DNA of 64,000 bases, from contig NZ_JAQMUE010000019.1 in the NCBI RefSeq assembly GCF_028330985.1, forward strand, positions 1 to 64,000. The letters are read 5' to 3'. The notes under the pieces are model-generated. The model ran no database searches, was not told the origin of the DNA, and saw only the letters and a program-made list of their open reading frames with translations. Made by a program: the position numbers and the translations under genes. This document shows, piece by piece, positions 1 to 8,175 of the stretch. This DNA comes from Roseofilum reptotaenium CS-1145. Its GTDB lineage: Bacteria > Cyanobacteriota > Cyanobacteriia > Cyanobacteriales > Desertifilaceae. Numbering within the stretch: the first letter of the stretch is position 1; the number at the start of each line of letters is the position of its first letter.

Positions 1-2
1 GC

Positions 3-1130
3 AGCGATGACAAAACAGCCAAAATCACAGAAGTCGAGAGTGGAAGAACTTTACACACCATTATTCACCAGAGTAAGGTCAGGGCAATAGCCTTTTCCCC
101 TGACGGACGTTACCTGGCTACTGGCAGCGATGACAAAACAGCCAAAATCACAGAAGTCGAGAGTGGGAAAACCCTGCACACCATTACTCACGAGGATCTG
201 GTCAAGGCAGTCGCTTTTTCCCCTGATGGACGTTATCTGGCTACTAGCAGCAATGACAAAACAGCCAAAATCACAGAAGTCAAGAGTGGGAAAACCCTGC
301 ATACCATTATTCACAAGGCTCCGGTCTGGAACGTAGCCTTTTCCCCTGACGGGCTTTATCTGGCTACTAGCAGCAATGACAAAACAGCCAAAATCACAGA
401 AGTCGAGAGTGGGAAAACCCTGCATACCATTATTCACAAGGCTCCAGTCGGGGAAGTAGCCTTTTCCCCTGACGGACGTTACCTGGCTACTGGTAATGCA
501 GACAAAACGGCTAAGATAACGGAAGTCGAGAGTGGGAAAACCCTGCACACCATTATTCACAAGGCTCCGGTCTGGAACATAGCCTTTTCCCCTGACGGAC
601 GTTACCTGGCTACTGGTAATGCGGACAAAACGGCTAAGATAACGGAAGTCGAGAGTGGGAAAACCCTGCACACTATCGATTACCAGGGAAGGATATGGGG
701 CATAGCGTTTTCCCACAATGGACATTACCTAGCTACTGGCAGCACTGATAACACGGGTAAGATAACGCAACTGAAGACAGGCCAGACTACGCCATTACAT
801 GGTCACTGGGATGATGTTATTGATATAGCTTGGCATTCCGATGGAGACCGAATTGCGACGAGTTCACGAGATAGAACTGTGAGGCTGTGGACGAGAACAG
901 GTCAGGAGTTAGCTGTATTTAAAGATCATCAAGGCTGGGTCTTCCTTATCCGTTGGGATGAAGAAGGTCACCACCTTACCTCTGTTGCAGTTTATAACAA
1001 TCAGGTTACCATTAGAGAATTACCTGTAGAAACCCTAGAGGAGCTAATTGCACGGGGATGTCGTTGGGTGCGACCCTATCTGAACAGTAATAATAAGGAG
1101 ATGAAGGAGTGCGAGAAGTATTGGGAGTAG
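3..1130 (+). CDS. WD40-repeat protein, C-terminal part (5' end outside window)
   Basis: The frame is open from the window edge to a TAG at 1128-1130. It encodes at least seven beta-propeller blades of 41 residues, each with AFSPDGRYLAT and KITEVESGKTLHTI segments, then two more diverged blades (with VRLWTRTG) and the tail ETLEELIARGCRWVRPYL. That tail is typical of cyanobacterial WD40 proteins, which often carry N-terminal STAND/NACHT or kinase domains, so an effector or signalling domain may lie upstream; this is inference. In the repeats the usual W-D dipeptide is replaced by I-T. The likely role is a scaffold or sensor propeller. No start codon lies in the frame before 879, so the gene clearly begins outside. 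Confidence 0.85.
   Translation, partial: SDDKTAKITEVESGRTLHTIIHQSKVRAIAFSPDGRYLATGSDDKTAKITEVESGKTLHTITHEDLVKAVAFSPDGRYLATSSNDKTAKITEVKSGKTLHTIIHKAPVWNVAFSPDGLYLATSSNDKTAKITEVESGKTLHTIIHKAPVGEVAFSPDGRYLATGNADKTAKITEVESGKTLHTIIHKAPVWNIAFSPDGRYLATGNADKTAKITEVESGKTLHTIDYQGRIWGIAFSHNGHYLATGSTDNTGKITQLKTGQTTPLHGHWDDVIDIAWHSDGDRIATSSRDRTVRLWTRTGQELAVFKDHQGWVFLIRWDEEGHHLTSVAVYNNQVTIRELPVETLEELIARGCRWVRPYLNSNNKEMKECEKYWE
12..749 (+). repeat. 123-bp intragenic tandem repeat in the WD40 gene
   Basis: Six consecutive 123-bp units start at 12, 135, 258, 381, 504 and 627. The first five are almost identical at DNA level and the sixth is diverged in its second half. Each unit equals one 41-residue WD40 blade. 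The near-identity points to recent duplication or gene conversion of blades. Confidence 0.9.
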
Positions 1131-1151
1131 GCAAGGGAATAGGGAATAGGT

Positions 1152-1496
1152 TTAAGTTGGTTCGAGAAAGTCGTAGAGAATTTCATCGGGTTCATCATCC
1201 ATATCGTCATCGGGTTCTGGCATCAATACGGTTTCAGAAATGGGGGTTTGCTGAGTCGATGGGGCGCTTAATTGTTGTTGTCGCATGACGGTAACGAGAG
1301 TATGCAGTCGATTGACTGTTTGTTTTAACAGGGTGACCTCTCTTTCTAAGGCAACCAGGCGATCGCCGGAATTCGCTGCAACCTCTCCCAAATAAAGCGC
1401 GATCGCCTCTTGCACGACTTCTTGTGACGTTTTCTGGCGATCGCTGGCTATCTTCCCAATCTTCTCTTGCCAACTGCTACTGATGTTTACCTGCAT
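1152..1496 (-). CDS. Small ribbon-helix-helix-like / coiled-coil protein
   Basis: A 114-residue protein. Residues 1-45 (MQVNISSSWQEKIGKIASDR onwards) resemble a CopG/ribbon-helix-helix DNA-binding segment. A heptad-like helix follows (ALEREVTLLKQTVNRLHTLV), then a strongly acidic tail. I chose the ATG at 1496 because GGAG lies six bases upstream; a GTG four codons earlier is possible but falls in that ribosome binding site. No partner toxin is adjacent, so an antitoxin role is not supported. It could be a small transcription factor or an oligomerising protein of unknown function. Confidence 0.6.
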   Translation of the reverse strand: MQVNISSSWQEKIGKIASDRQKTSQEVVQEAIALYLGEVAANSGDRLVALEREVTLLKQTVNRLHTLVTVMRQQQLSAPSTQQTPISETVLMPEPDDDMDDEPDEILYDFLEPT

Positions 1497-1539
1497 GACT
1501 TGCTCCACCGAGATCTGTTGGTTATCAAGAATGGATATT

Positions 1540-1688
1540 ATATCAAATCCTTAAATGGTTGCGACTTTCTGTGTACTGTAGAGACATGGTGGGTTCGTGC
1601 GGGTTGACAAAAATAGTTGTCAGTCTACAAGATTTGGGTATAACCCGCCCCTACAGATCTCTGTAGCGTAAATAAATAGATTTGATAT
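1540..1688. mobile_element. MITE-like element, family with ATATCAAATC termini (copy 1)
   Basis: About 149 bp bounded by inverted ATATCAAATC / GATTTGATAT ends, with inner motifs GCGGGTT and AACCCGCCCCTAC that can pair. A second copy with the same ends and a nearby TGTAGCG motif is at 47918-48020. It has no coding capacity. Its right edge touches the TAA stop of the ABC ATPase gene. Confidence 0.6.
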
Positions 1689-2482
1689 TACCCTAATAAT
1701 AAGGAATCATCTGCTAACTCTTCCCCTTGAAGCTGATTAAAGCGCTCTAGCAGATCGGCAACTTCTAATCCTTCCCGTTCCTCGCCAGCAATATCTAAAA
1801 TAATTTGTCCTTCGTGTAACATAATCGTGCGATCGCCCATCATCAATGCCTGACTCATACTATGGGTGACCATGATCGTGGTTAACTGTTGCTCCCGAAC
1901 AATTTTCTGGGTGAGCTGCAAGACAAAATGAGCTGTTTTCGGATCGAGAGCTGCCGTATGTTCATCTAATAATAAGACCTCTGTGGGAGCCAACGTAGAC
2001 ATCAACAGACTCACCGCTTGTCGTTGTCCTCCCGATAATAATCCCATGCGATCGCCTAATCTGCGCTCTAATCCCAATCCCAAACTGGCTAACTGTTCCC
2101 GAAACTGGGCGCGACGACGGTTGGGAAGCGCCAATTTTAACCCGCGAAAGCCTCCCCGTTGAACGGCTAACGCCATGTTTTCTTCAACCGTTAAATTCGC
2201 ACACGATCCCAACAGGGGATTTTGAAACACTCTGGCGACCAACTTCGCCCGTTTCTGGGTTGGCCATAGGGTAACATTTTGATCGGCAATATAGATGTGT
2301 CCAGAGTCCGGCAGGCGATCGCCACTGACTAAATTTAACAGCGTCGATTTTCCTGCCCCATTGGAGCCAATGACAGTGACAAACTGCCTGGCTGGAACTT
2401 TGAGGGAAATCTGCCGTAGTGCTGGAGTTTCTAGAGCAGTACCCGGATTAAACGTGACACAAGCGCGATCGATTTCAATCAT
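1688..2482 (-). CDS. ABC transporter ATP-binding protein
   Basis: A 264-residue ABC ATPase with Walker A GSNGAGKST (39-47), Q-loop in FQNPL (about 86-90), signature LSGGQ (149-153), Walker B LLLDE (170-174) and H-loop VTHS (about 206). The unusual LLLDEHTAALDPKTA segment matches the COG1101-type ATPases that work with a periplasmic binding protein and permease of uncharacterised (possibly amino-acid or purine-like) uptake systems. Neither partner is next to it here, so the transporter is split or the ATPase is orphaned. The start codon overlaps the end of the upstream coiled-coil gene by 8 bp, suggesting translational coupling. Confidence 0.85.
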   Translation of the reverse strand: MIEIDRACVTFNPGTALETPALRQISLKVPARQFVTVIGSNGAGKSTLLNLVSGDRLPDSGHIYIADQNVTLWPTQKRAKLVARVFQNPLLGSCANLTVEENMALAVQRGGFRGLKLALPNRRRAQFREQLASLGLGLERRLGDRMGLLSGGQRQAVSLLMSTLAPTEVLLLDEHTAALDPKTAHFVLQLTQKIVREQQLTTIMVTHSMSQALMMGDRTIMLHEGQIILDIAGEEREGLEVADLLERFNQLQGEELADDSLLLG

Positions 2483-2864
2483 CCGTAGAGTCTTCCCCCT
2501 GATTCTGTTGATTGAGAAGAATATCTAGTATACGGCGATTCTCCGTTTGCAGCCCGCGAATCTCTTCTTGGTGTTGCAATATAATCGCTTGTTGCTGTTG
2601 CCAATCTTCCCTAGCTCCTGCTGAGGTATTGGCTAGAGTTTGAATCACACGAGCGTTGCTTTCTATCAGGCGCTCTTGCCTCTGGGCTGCTTGAGCATTG
2701 CTTTCAAGGATGCGATCGTGTCTCTGGGCTGCTTGAGCATTGCTTTCTGCTGTACGAGCATTACTTTCTATCAGGCGATCGTGTCTCTGGGACATCTCAA
2801 GGAGATCCTCGATCCGATCTGCTAAACGATCTAAGCGCTCATCATTCCAGCGTTCTGCACTCAT
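2475..2864 (-). CDS. Repetitive coiled-coil protein
   Basis: A 129-residue, probably wholly alpha-helical protein with repeated motifs such as RHDRLIESNAR, AESNAQAAQRHDRILESNAQ and RQERLIESNAR, followed by a Q-rich helix and an acidic C-terminus. The DNA repeats as well (TGCTTGAGCATTGCTTTC occurs twice). Similar Asn-Ala-rich coiled coils are common in cyanobacteria but have no assigned function. It is the upstream gene of an overlapping pair with the ABC ATPase, so it may be co-expressed with it. I cannot assign a role. Confidence 0.7.
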   Translation of the reverse strand: MSAERWNDERLDRLADRIEDLLEMSQRHDRLIESNARTAESNAQAAQRHDRILESNAQAAQRQERLIESNARVIQTLANTSAGAREDWQQQQAIILQHQEEIRGLQTENRRILDILLNQQNQGEDSTDD

Positions 2865-2921
2865 CGGTTTTTCTCCTTTAATCTTCTTTTGAATATTAAG
2901 TTCAATTTTACTGTTTTCTGA

Positions 2922-4484
2922 TTAGCTGGACTGGGTATCAATCTGTCGAACTACGGTTAGCGCCGAATAGGATACGCCTGCGGTTCCTTCTCCGGGATGG
3001 GTGGAGTCTCCGACTAACCAAAGGTTGCCGATGGGGGTGCGGTTGGCAAAGCCGAAGGGACCAAAGGTGGTTAAGCGTTGTCCCATACCACCCACGATAC
3101 CGCGATCGCGCGCTGTATAGTTGGCAAAGGTTCTCGGTGTGGCGGCTTCGACGTGAATTAGGGTTTCTGGAGTCAAGTGGAAATACTGGCTTAAACGGGC
3201 GATCGCCGCTTCGGTAAATTTTTGCTTCAGTTGGTCGTAGTCTCCACCATTCCACCATTGCTCCGTATCCGTAAAGGAGGAGGCGGTAATCGTTGCTTTT
3301 CCTTCGGGTGCCCGTCCATCTCCCGAATGACTGACGGAGACAAACAGGGAATTATTCTCGCCAATGGGGCCTTCATAATCATACAGAAATTGCAGATGGG
3401 GCGGGCAATTCTCTGGAATAGCAGCGTGTTCGACTCCCAGATAAACGACAAATGCGCCACTGGGTGAGGGGACTTGTTTCAAGCGCTGGCTGTAGCCATT
3501 GGCGTATATTTTTGTGGCTAGATCGTCAGATTTCAACAGTTGTACCAAGTTATGAATGGTGACATTGGCAACCACACGATCGGCTGGTTCGCTCCAGGTT
3601 TCTCCAGTTTTCATATTGCAGATACGAACGCCAGTCACTCGCGAATTTTTGGTTTCGATTTGCTCGACACTGTGGCGCATGAGGAGGGTAGCGCCATCTC
3701 GTTCTAGGGAGGCGACGAGGCGATCGCTCAAAACTTGCATACTTCCTTGCAAATGATACAGCCCTTGCGGTTCCTGGGAAACACCCAGAGCGGTTGCCGC
3801 ATACAAGAGGGCGGTTTCCGTGGTATCGACTTGGGAGTAGAGCTTTAGTTGCATGTCGAGGAACGTTTTCAGGCGGCGATCGTTCCCCACTCCCATCAAT
3901 CTCAGTGCATCCCACACCGTCAACAGTGCAAACGGCACAGTAATCAATGTATCCGGGCGCATCGCCTGCACCAATTGCCACAAATCCCATAAATCACGCG
4001 GAGGCAGCACCGGATCTCGTCCCTGAAACCGCCAACTGGCCTGAAATAGCGTATTCATCAACTGCCAAAAGGGTTCGCTTCCTGGAAACTGTTGCTGCCG
4101 TTCTTGTTGCCATTTTAGGGGATCTCGCCACACTGAAATCGGTTCTTTTTCCCCCGGCAAAAACACTGCACAAGCGGGATCGCAAGGCATTGCCTCCGGT
4201 AGCGCGATCTCCAGTTCCTCAAAGATGCGATGATGAATCCCCCCAGGCTCCAACCCCGCTACCTGCGTCGCTCCCACATCAAACGTAAACCCCCGCCGCT
4301 TAAACGTGGAAGCACATCCCCCCGGTACAATCGCTTGATCCAGGATCAGCACCGAATACCCCCGACGAGCCAGGAGTGCGGCTGTGGTTAAGCCACCAAT
4401 ACCTGCACCAAGGACGATACAGCGAGGCTTAGAGGAGGAGTGAGACTGAGCCATAATCTGAGCAGTGAACAAGGGAACATTCAC
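2922..4484 (-). CDS. crtD: C-3',4' desaturase-type carotenoid oxidoreductase (CrtD-like)
   Basis: A 520-residue FAD-dependent amine-oxidase/phytoene-desaturase family protein. The Rossmann motif GAGIGG lies at 26-31, PGGCASTFKRRGFTFDVGAT follows as in CrtI/CrtH/CrtD enzymes, and the C-terminal FAD motif is WLVGDSTHPGEGTAGVSYSA. The LYSQVDTTETALLYAA stretch resembles cyanobacterial CrtD, which makes the 3',4' double bond of myxol-type carotenoids; carotenoid isomerase CrtH is the main alternative. It would act at the thylakoid or cytoplasmic membrane. A second ATG at 4454 (MAQSHSSSKP) is also a plausible start. It stands alone in its transcription unit. Confidence 0.75.
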   Translation of the reverse strand: MNVPLFTAQIMAQSHSSSKPRCIVLGAGIGGLTTAALLARRGYSVLILDQAIVPGGCASTFKRRGFTFDVGATQVAGLEPGGIHHRIFEELEIALPEAMPCDPACAVFLPGEKEPISVWRDPLKWQQERQQQFPGSEPFWQLMNTLFQASWRFQGRDPVLPPRDLWDLWQLVQAMRPDTLITVPFALLTVWDALRLMGVGNDRRLKTFLDMQLKLYSQVDTTETALLYAATALGVSQEPQGLYHLQGSMQVLSDRLVASLERDGATLLMRHSVEQIETKNSRVTGVRICNMKTGETWSEPADRVVANVTIHNLVQLLKSDDLATKIYANGYSQRLKQVPSPSGAFVVYLGVEHAAIPENCPPHLQFLYDYEGPIGENNSLFVSVSHSGDGRAPEGKATITASSFTDTEQWWNGGDYDQLKQKFTEAAIARLSQYFHLTPETLIHVEAATPRTFANYTARDRGIVGGMGQRLTTFGPFGFANRTPIGNLWLVGDSTHPGEGTAGVSYSALTVVRQIDTQSS

Positions 4485-4515
4485 GATTGTAACGTTTCGT
4501 TAAGTTTTTAGGGGG

Positions 4516-4683
4516 CTATAATTGCGCCAGAGAGCGTACTGTAAAAATCTCATCAGCTTTCAGAGGCGCAACCGCCGATTCAGGAACGATAACAGTATCA
4601 ATTAATTTTCCTAAAGCATTAAACACTTCTAGGATATATCCTTTTTCTCCCTGGTTAGGAAGGAAGGAAGTTTTTCTGACCAT
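4516..4683 (-). CDS. Small DUF4926-like protein, possible remnant
   Basis: A 55-residue ORF (MVRKTSFLPNQGEKGYILEV to VRSLAQL) lies in the gap between crtD and putA. The EVFNALG...VTVPES-type strand pattern ending in FTVRSLAQL resembles small DUF4926 proteins, which usually sit beside DUF6883 proteins. The usual N-terminus (about 20 residues before the GEKG motif) looks short and the ribosome binding site is weak, so this may be a decayed copy. Family assignment is from memory of the motif only. Confidence 0.4.
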   Translation of the reverse strand: MVRKTSFLPNQGEKGYILEVFNALGKLIDTVIVPESAVAPLKADEIFTVRSLAQL

Positions 4684-4972
4684 TCCGTAAAGAAGTTACT
4701 ATTTTTAGCAACTGGCAATCCCAAGCTTTATGTGAGATTTCCTAGGGTAATATCTTGTCCTGAAAGGGTTTGAGATATCATAAGTCATGAGAATCTAGTG
4801 ATTTAAGTCACTCAGTAGTGACGCGCCACATGCTATTACAAGAGCTAATATTTTGTAGTTTAAACAAAACTATTATATTACCGTATTTTCGAGATATATT
4901 GGAAAAATACACAAAAAATCAAGATAAAACCTCGATTTATATCAACCCATTCATATGGAGGGGGGGAAATCC
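4684..4972. other. AT-rich intergenic region upstream of putA
   Basis: No credible ORF. The stretch is AT-rich with several TATATT/TATTAT-like sequences at about 4870-4900 that could hold the putA promoter, but no single promoter stands out. The putA ribosome binding site (GGAGGGGGG) is at 4957-4966. Confidence 0.4.
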
Positions 4973-7960
4973 GTGGTAGCACAAGTCGAAAATCCAACCT
5001 ATGAGAGCCAAACTCAGGCGATCGCCAAACAACTTCTCGCAGCGCAAGGGGAAAAACGCTCCATCTTTGCCCAGATGCGAGACCAAATGCGCTGGGATGA
5101 TAAGCTTCTAGACTGGGCCATGAGTAACCCAGGGCTGCGGGTGCAATTGTTCCGGTTTATTGATTGTTTACCTGCATTGCGCTCTAAGGCAGAAGTGGCG
5201 CGGCATTTGCAGGAATATATGACAACTGAGGCGGTAGAATTACCCGGTGCCTTGAAGGGGATTCTTAATTTTACCAATGCCGACTCTATGCCGGGACAAG
5301 TGGCAGCAACAACGGTATCGACTGCGGTAGAAACCTTGGCGCGGAAATACATTGCTGGGGAAACTGCGGGGCAGGTGCTGAAAACTGTAGAAAATCTTCG
5401 CAAAGAGAAGATGGCATTTACCCTAGATTTACTGGGGGAAGCGGTGATTACGGAGACAGAAGCAAAAGCCTATCTGCAAGGCTATATCGATCTGATCGAT
5501 CGCCTCACGGAAGCTGCTGCACGCTGGAAAACAATCCCCGAAATTGATGAAGCAGATGGGAAACCCTTACCCAAGGTGCAAGTTTCCGTGAAGCTGACAG
5601 CGTTTTATTCCCAGTTCGATCCCTTGGATGCTGAGGGATCTAAACAACGGGTTATTGAGCGCATTCGCACCCTCCTGCGCCATGCCCAAGAAAAGGGGGC
5701 TGCAATCCACTTTGATATGGAGCAGTATGTTTACAAAGATATTACCCTGGCAATTCTTAAGGAACTGTTACTCGAAGAGGAGTTTAAAACCCGTACTGAT
5801 ATCGGGGTAACACTACAAGCTTATCTACGCGAGTCAGAGGCAGACTTAAACGATCTGATTGCTTGGGCTAAAAAACGGGGAAATCCGATTACCATTCGCT
5901 TGGTGAAAGGGGCATATTGGGATCAGGAAACCATTCAAGCGGTGCAACATAACTGGCCGCAACCGGTTTTTGATGATAAAGTGGCTACCGATGCTAACTT
6001 TGAATTGCTCACGCGCCTACTGCTGGAAAACCACGAGGTTCTTAACGCTGCCATTGGTTCCCATAATGTCCGATCGCAAGCCAGAGCGATCGCCATTGCT
6101 GAAACCCTGAACATTCCTCGCCGTCACATTGAATACCAAGTGCTGTATGGAATGGGCGATCGCCTCGCCAAAGCCATGGTGAACCGAGGCTTACGTGTAC
6201 GGATGTATGCTCCCTACGGCAGTCTGCTCCCCGGTATGGCGTATTTGATTCGCCGCTTACTAGAAAATACCGCAAACAGTTCCTTCTTACGTCAAAGTCA
6301 AGAAGACCGCCCCATTGAACAATTAATCGCGCCTCCAGTGGTTCAAAGTACGGGATCTCGACCCCAGAAAACCACAGTGTTTAAGAATGCAGCCGATACG
6401 GACTACGCCCAAGTTGCGAACCGGGAACGGGCACAAGCCGCTTTAAACACGGTACGTCCCCAACTGGGTAAAACCATTCTGCCTTATATTAATGGCAAGT
6501 TTGTGCAAACCGCAGATAGCGTGAATTCGGTCAATCCTTCCGATCCCACGGAGTTAGTTGCCAAAATTGGTTTGGCTTCCGTAGAACAAGCGGAAGCAGC
6601 CCTTGATGCCGCTAAAGCTGCATTTCCCGGTTGGAAAGCAACTCCCGCAGCAGAACGGGCGCGAATTCTGCGAAAAGCAGCCGATCTGATGGAACAGCGT
6701 CGCGCAGAACTGTCCGTTTGGGTGATGCTGGAAGTCGGAAAAGTCTTGCAACAGGTGGATGCAGAAGTTTCCGAGGCGATCGATTTTTGTCGCTATTATG
6801 CCGATGAAATGGAACGGCTCGATCGCGGCCATAATTATGATGTTGCTGGGGAAAATAACCGCCTCACTTATCAACCGCGAGGTATCGCCCTAGTGATTTC
6901 CCCCTGGAATTTCCCGATCGCCATTACTACGGGGATGACAGTAGCCGCCTTGGTGGCAGGGAACTGCGTGATTTTGAAGCCCGCAGAGGTCAGTAGTGCG
7001 ATCGCCGCCCAACTGATGGAAGCTCTGATTGAGGCGGGAATTCCCAAGGGCGTGTTCCAATATTTATCAGCTAAAGGCTCAACCGTCGGGGGCCATTTGG
7101 TCAAACACAAGGATGTACAGATGATTGCCTTTACCGGTTCCCAGGAAGTCGGCTGTAAAATCTATGCTGATGCGGCTCTTCTGCAACCGGGACAAAAACA
7201 CATGAAGCGTGTCATTGCCGAGATGGGCGGTAAGAATGCGGTGATTGTGGACGAAAGTTGTGATTTAGACCAAGCCGTGCAAGGAGTGGTCGATTCTGCC
7301 TTTGGGTATAGCGGTCAAAAATGTTCGGCTTGTTCGCGGGCGATCATCCTGGAACCCGTCTATGATGCCTTCTTGGAACGGTTTGTGGAAGCGACGAAAT
7401 CCTTGAATGTGGGGCCAGCCGACTATCCGGGTACGAAGGTAGGCCCGGTCGTCGATGAAACCTCGATGAAGCGGATTCAGGAGTATATTGCGATCGGCAA
7501 ACAAGAAGCAAAAGTTGCCCTAGAAATGCTCGCGCCCAATGTTTCCAATGCCAAAGAGGGCTATTATGTTGGCCCCACGATCTTCCAGGATGTGTCCCCG
7601 ACGGCTAGAATTGCCCAGGAAGAGATTTTTGGCCCCGTAGTTGCGGTGATTAAGGCTAAAACCTTCCAGGAAGCTCTAGAGATTGCCAATAATACCAATT
7701 TTGCCCTTACGGGAGGTCTCTATTCCCGTACGCCAAGCCATATTGACCAAGCTATGGCCGAGTTTGAAGTGGGCAATTTGTATATTAACCGCAATACGAC
7801 CGGGGCGATCGTCTCTCGTCAACCCTTTGGTGGCTTTAAGCTTTCTGGAGTCGGTTCCAAAGCAGGTGGCCCGGATTACCTGATTCAGTTCTTAGAACCC
7901 CGCACAATTACGGAGAATATCCAGCGTCAAGGGTTCGCTCCCATCGAAGGAAACGAGTAG
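4973..7960 (+). CDS. putA: Bifunctional proline dehydrogenase / glutamate-semialdehyde dehydrogenase
   Basis: A 995-residue fusion that oxidises proline to P5C (FAD-dependent PRODH domain, about 90-455) and then to glutamate (NAD-dependent aldehyde dehydrogenase, about 500-985). The PRODH part shows HFDMEQY, RLVKGAYWD and YQVLYGMGDRLA. The ALDH part has WNFPIAI, FTGSQEVG, catalytic Glu750 (AEMGGKNA) and nucleophile Cys784 (SGQKCSACSR). I chose the GTG at 4973 because GGAGGGGGG precedes it and the N-terminus MVAQVENPTYE fits relatives; the ATG at 4955 lacks a ribosome binding site and would place the Shine-Dalgarno inside the gene. No DNA-binding RHH domain is present, so it is not autoregulatory like E. 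coli PutA. Confidence 0.93.
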   Translation: MVAQVENPTYESQTQAIAKQLLAAQGEKRSIFAQMRDQMRWDDKLLDWAMSNPGLRVQLFRFIDCLPALRSKAEVARHLQEYMTTEAVELPGALKGILNFTNADSMPGQVAATTVSTAVETLARKYIAGETAGQVLKTVENLRKEKMAFTLDLLGEAVITETEAKAYLQGYIDLIDRLTEAAARWKTIPEIDEADGKPLPKVQVSVKLTAFYSQFDPLDAEGSKQRVIERIRTLLRHAQEKGAAIHFDMEQYVYKDITLAILKELLLEEEFKTRTDIGVTLQAYLRESEADLNDLIAWAKKRGNPITIRLVKGAYWDQETIQAVQHNWPQPVFDDKVATDANFELLTRLLLENHEVLNAAIGSHNVRSQARAIAIAETLNIPRRHIEYQVLYGMGDRLAKAMVNRGLRVRMYAPYGSLLPGMAYLIRRLLENTANSSFLRQSQEDRPIEQLIAPPVVQSTGSRPQKTTVFKNAADTDYAQVANRERAQAALNTVRPQLGKTILPYINGKFVQTADSVNSVNPSDPTELVAKIGLASVEQAEAALDAAKAAFPGWKATPAAERARILRKAADLMEQRRAELSVWVMLEVGKVLQQVDAEVSEAIDFCRYYADEMERLDRGHNYDVAGENNRLTYQPRGIALVISPWNFPIAITTGMTVAALVAGNCVILKPAEVSSAIAAQLMEALIEAGIPKGVFQYLSAKGSTVGGHLVKHKDVQMIAFTGSQEVGCKIYADAALLQPGQKHMKRVIAEMGGKNAVIVDESCDLDQAVQGVVDSAFGYSGQKCSACSRAIILEPVYDAFLERFVEATKSLNVGPADYPGTKVGPVVDETSMKRIQEYIAIGKQEAKVALEMLAPNVSNAKEGYYVGPTIFQDVSPTARIAQEEIFGPVVAVIKAKTFQEALEIANNTNFALTGGLYSRTPSHIDQAMAEFEVGNLYINRNTTGAIVSRQPFGGFKLSGVGSKAGGPDYLIQFLEPRTITENIQRQGFAPIEGNE

Positions 7961-7969
7961 GCTACGGAA

Positions 7970-7996
7970 TCATGACAGCGCAAAGTGCTGTCATGA
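7970..7996 (+). terminator. Perfect hairpin after putA
   Basis: TCATGACAGC and GCTGTCATGA form a 10-bp perfect stem with a 7-nt loop, 10 bp after the putA stop. There is no T-run after it, so it may be a 3' stabilising or factor-dependent structure rather than a classical terminator. Confidence 0.55.
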
Positions 7997-8008
7997 GATA
8001 TAGCCAGA

Positions 8009-8050
8009 ACAATCCCCCCAAATCTCCCTTAGAAAGCAGGGGATTGGGGG
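8009..8050. repeat. Dispersed AATCCCCCCAAATCTCCC repeat (copy 1)
   Basis: An imperfect inverted repeat beginning AATCCCCCCAAATCTCCCTT and ending GGGGATTGGGGG. The same sequence family recurs inverted at about 61333-61396 (GGGAGATTTGGGGGGATT). It is non-coding and intergenic, a type widespread in cyanobacterial genomes. Confidence 0.6.
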
Positions 8051-8175
8051 AATAAAGATGTATAGCAGAGAAAGGGAGAAGTTAGGGCATTTTCTATCGC
8101 CTATTGCCTCAAACCATAACCTAACTGTCTTAACCTACTTCTTCTCTGCTATATTGTGAATTACCAAACCGATTT

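Noticed and set aside
51..725. A 224-residue minus-strand ORF with regular repeats
   Set aside because: It is the antisense reading of the tandem WD40 blades; the plus frame has the family motifs.
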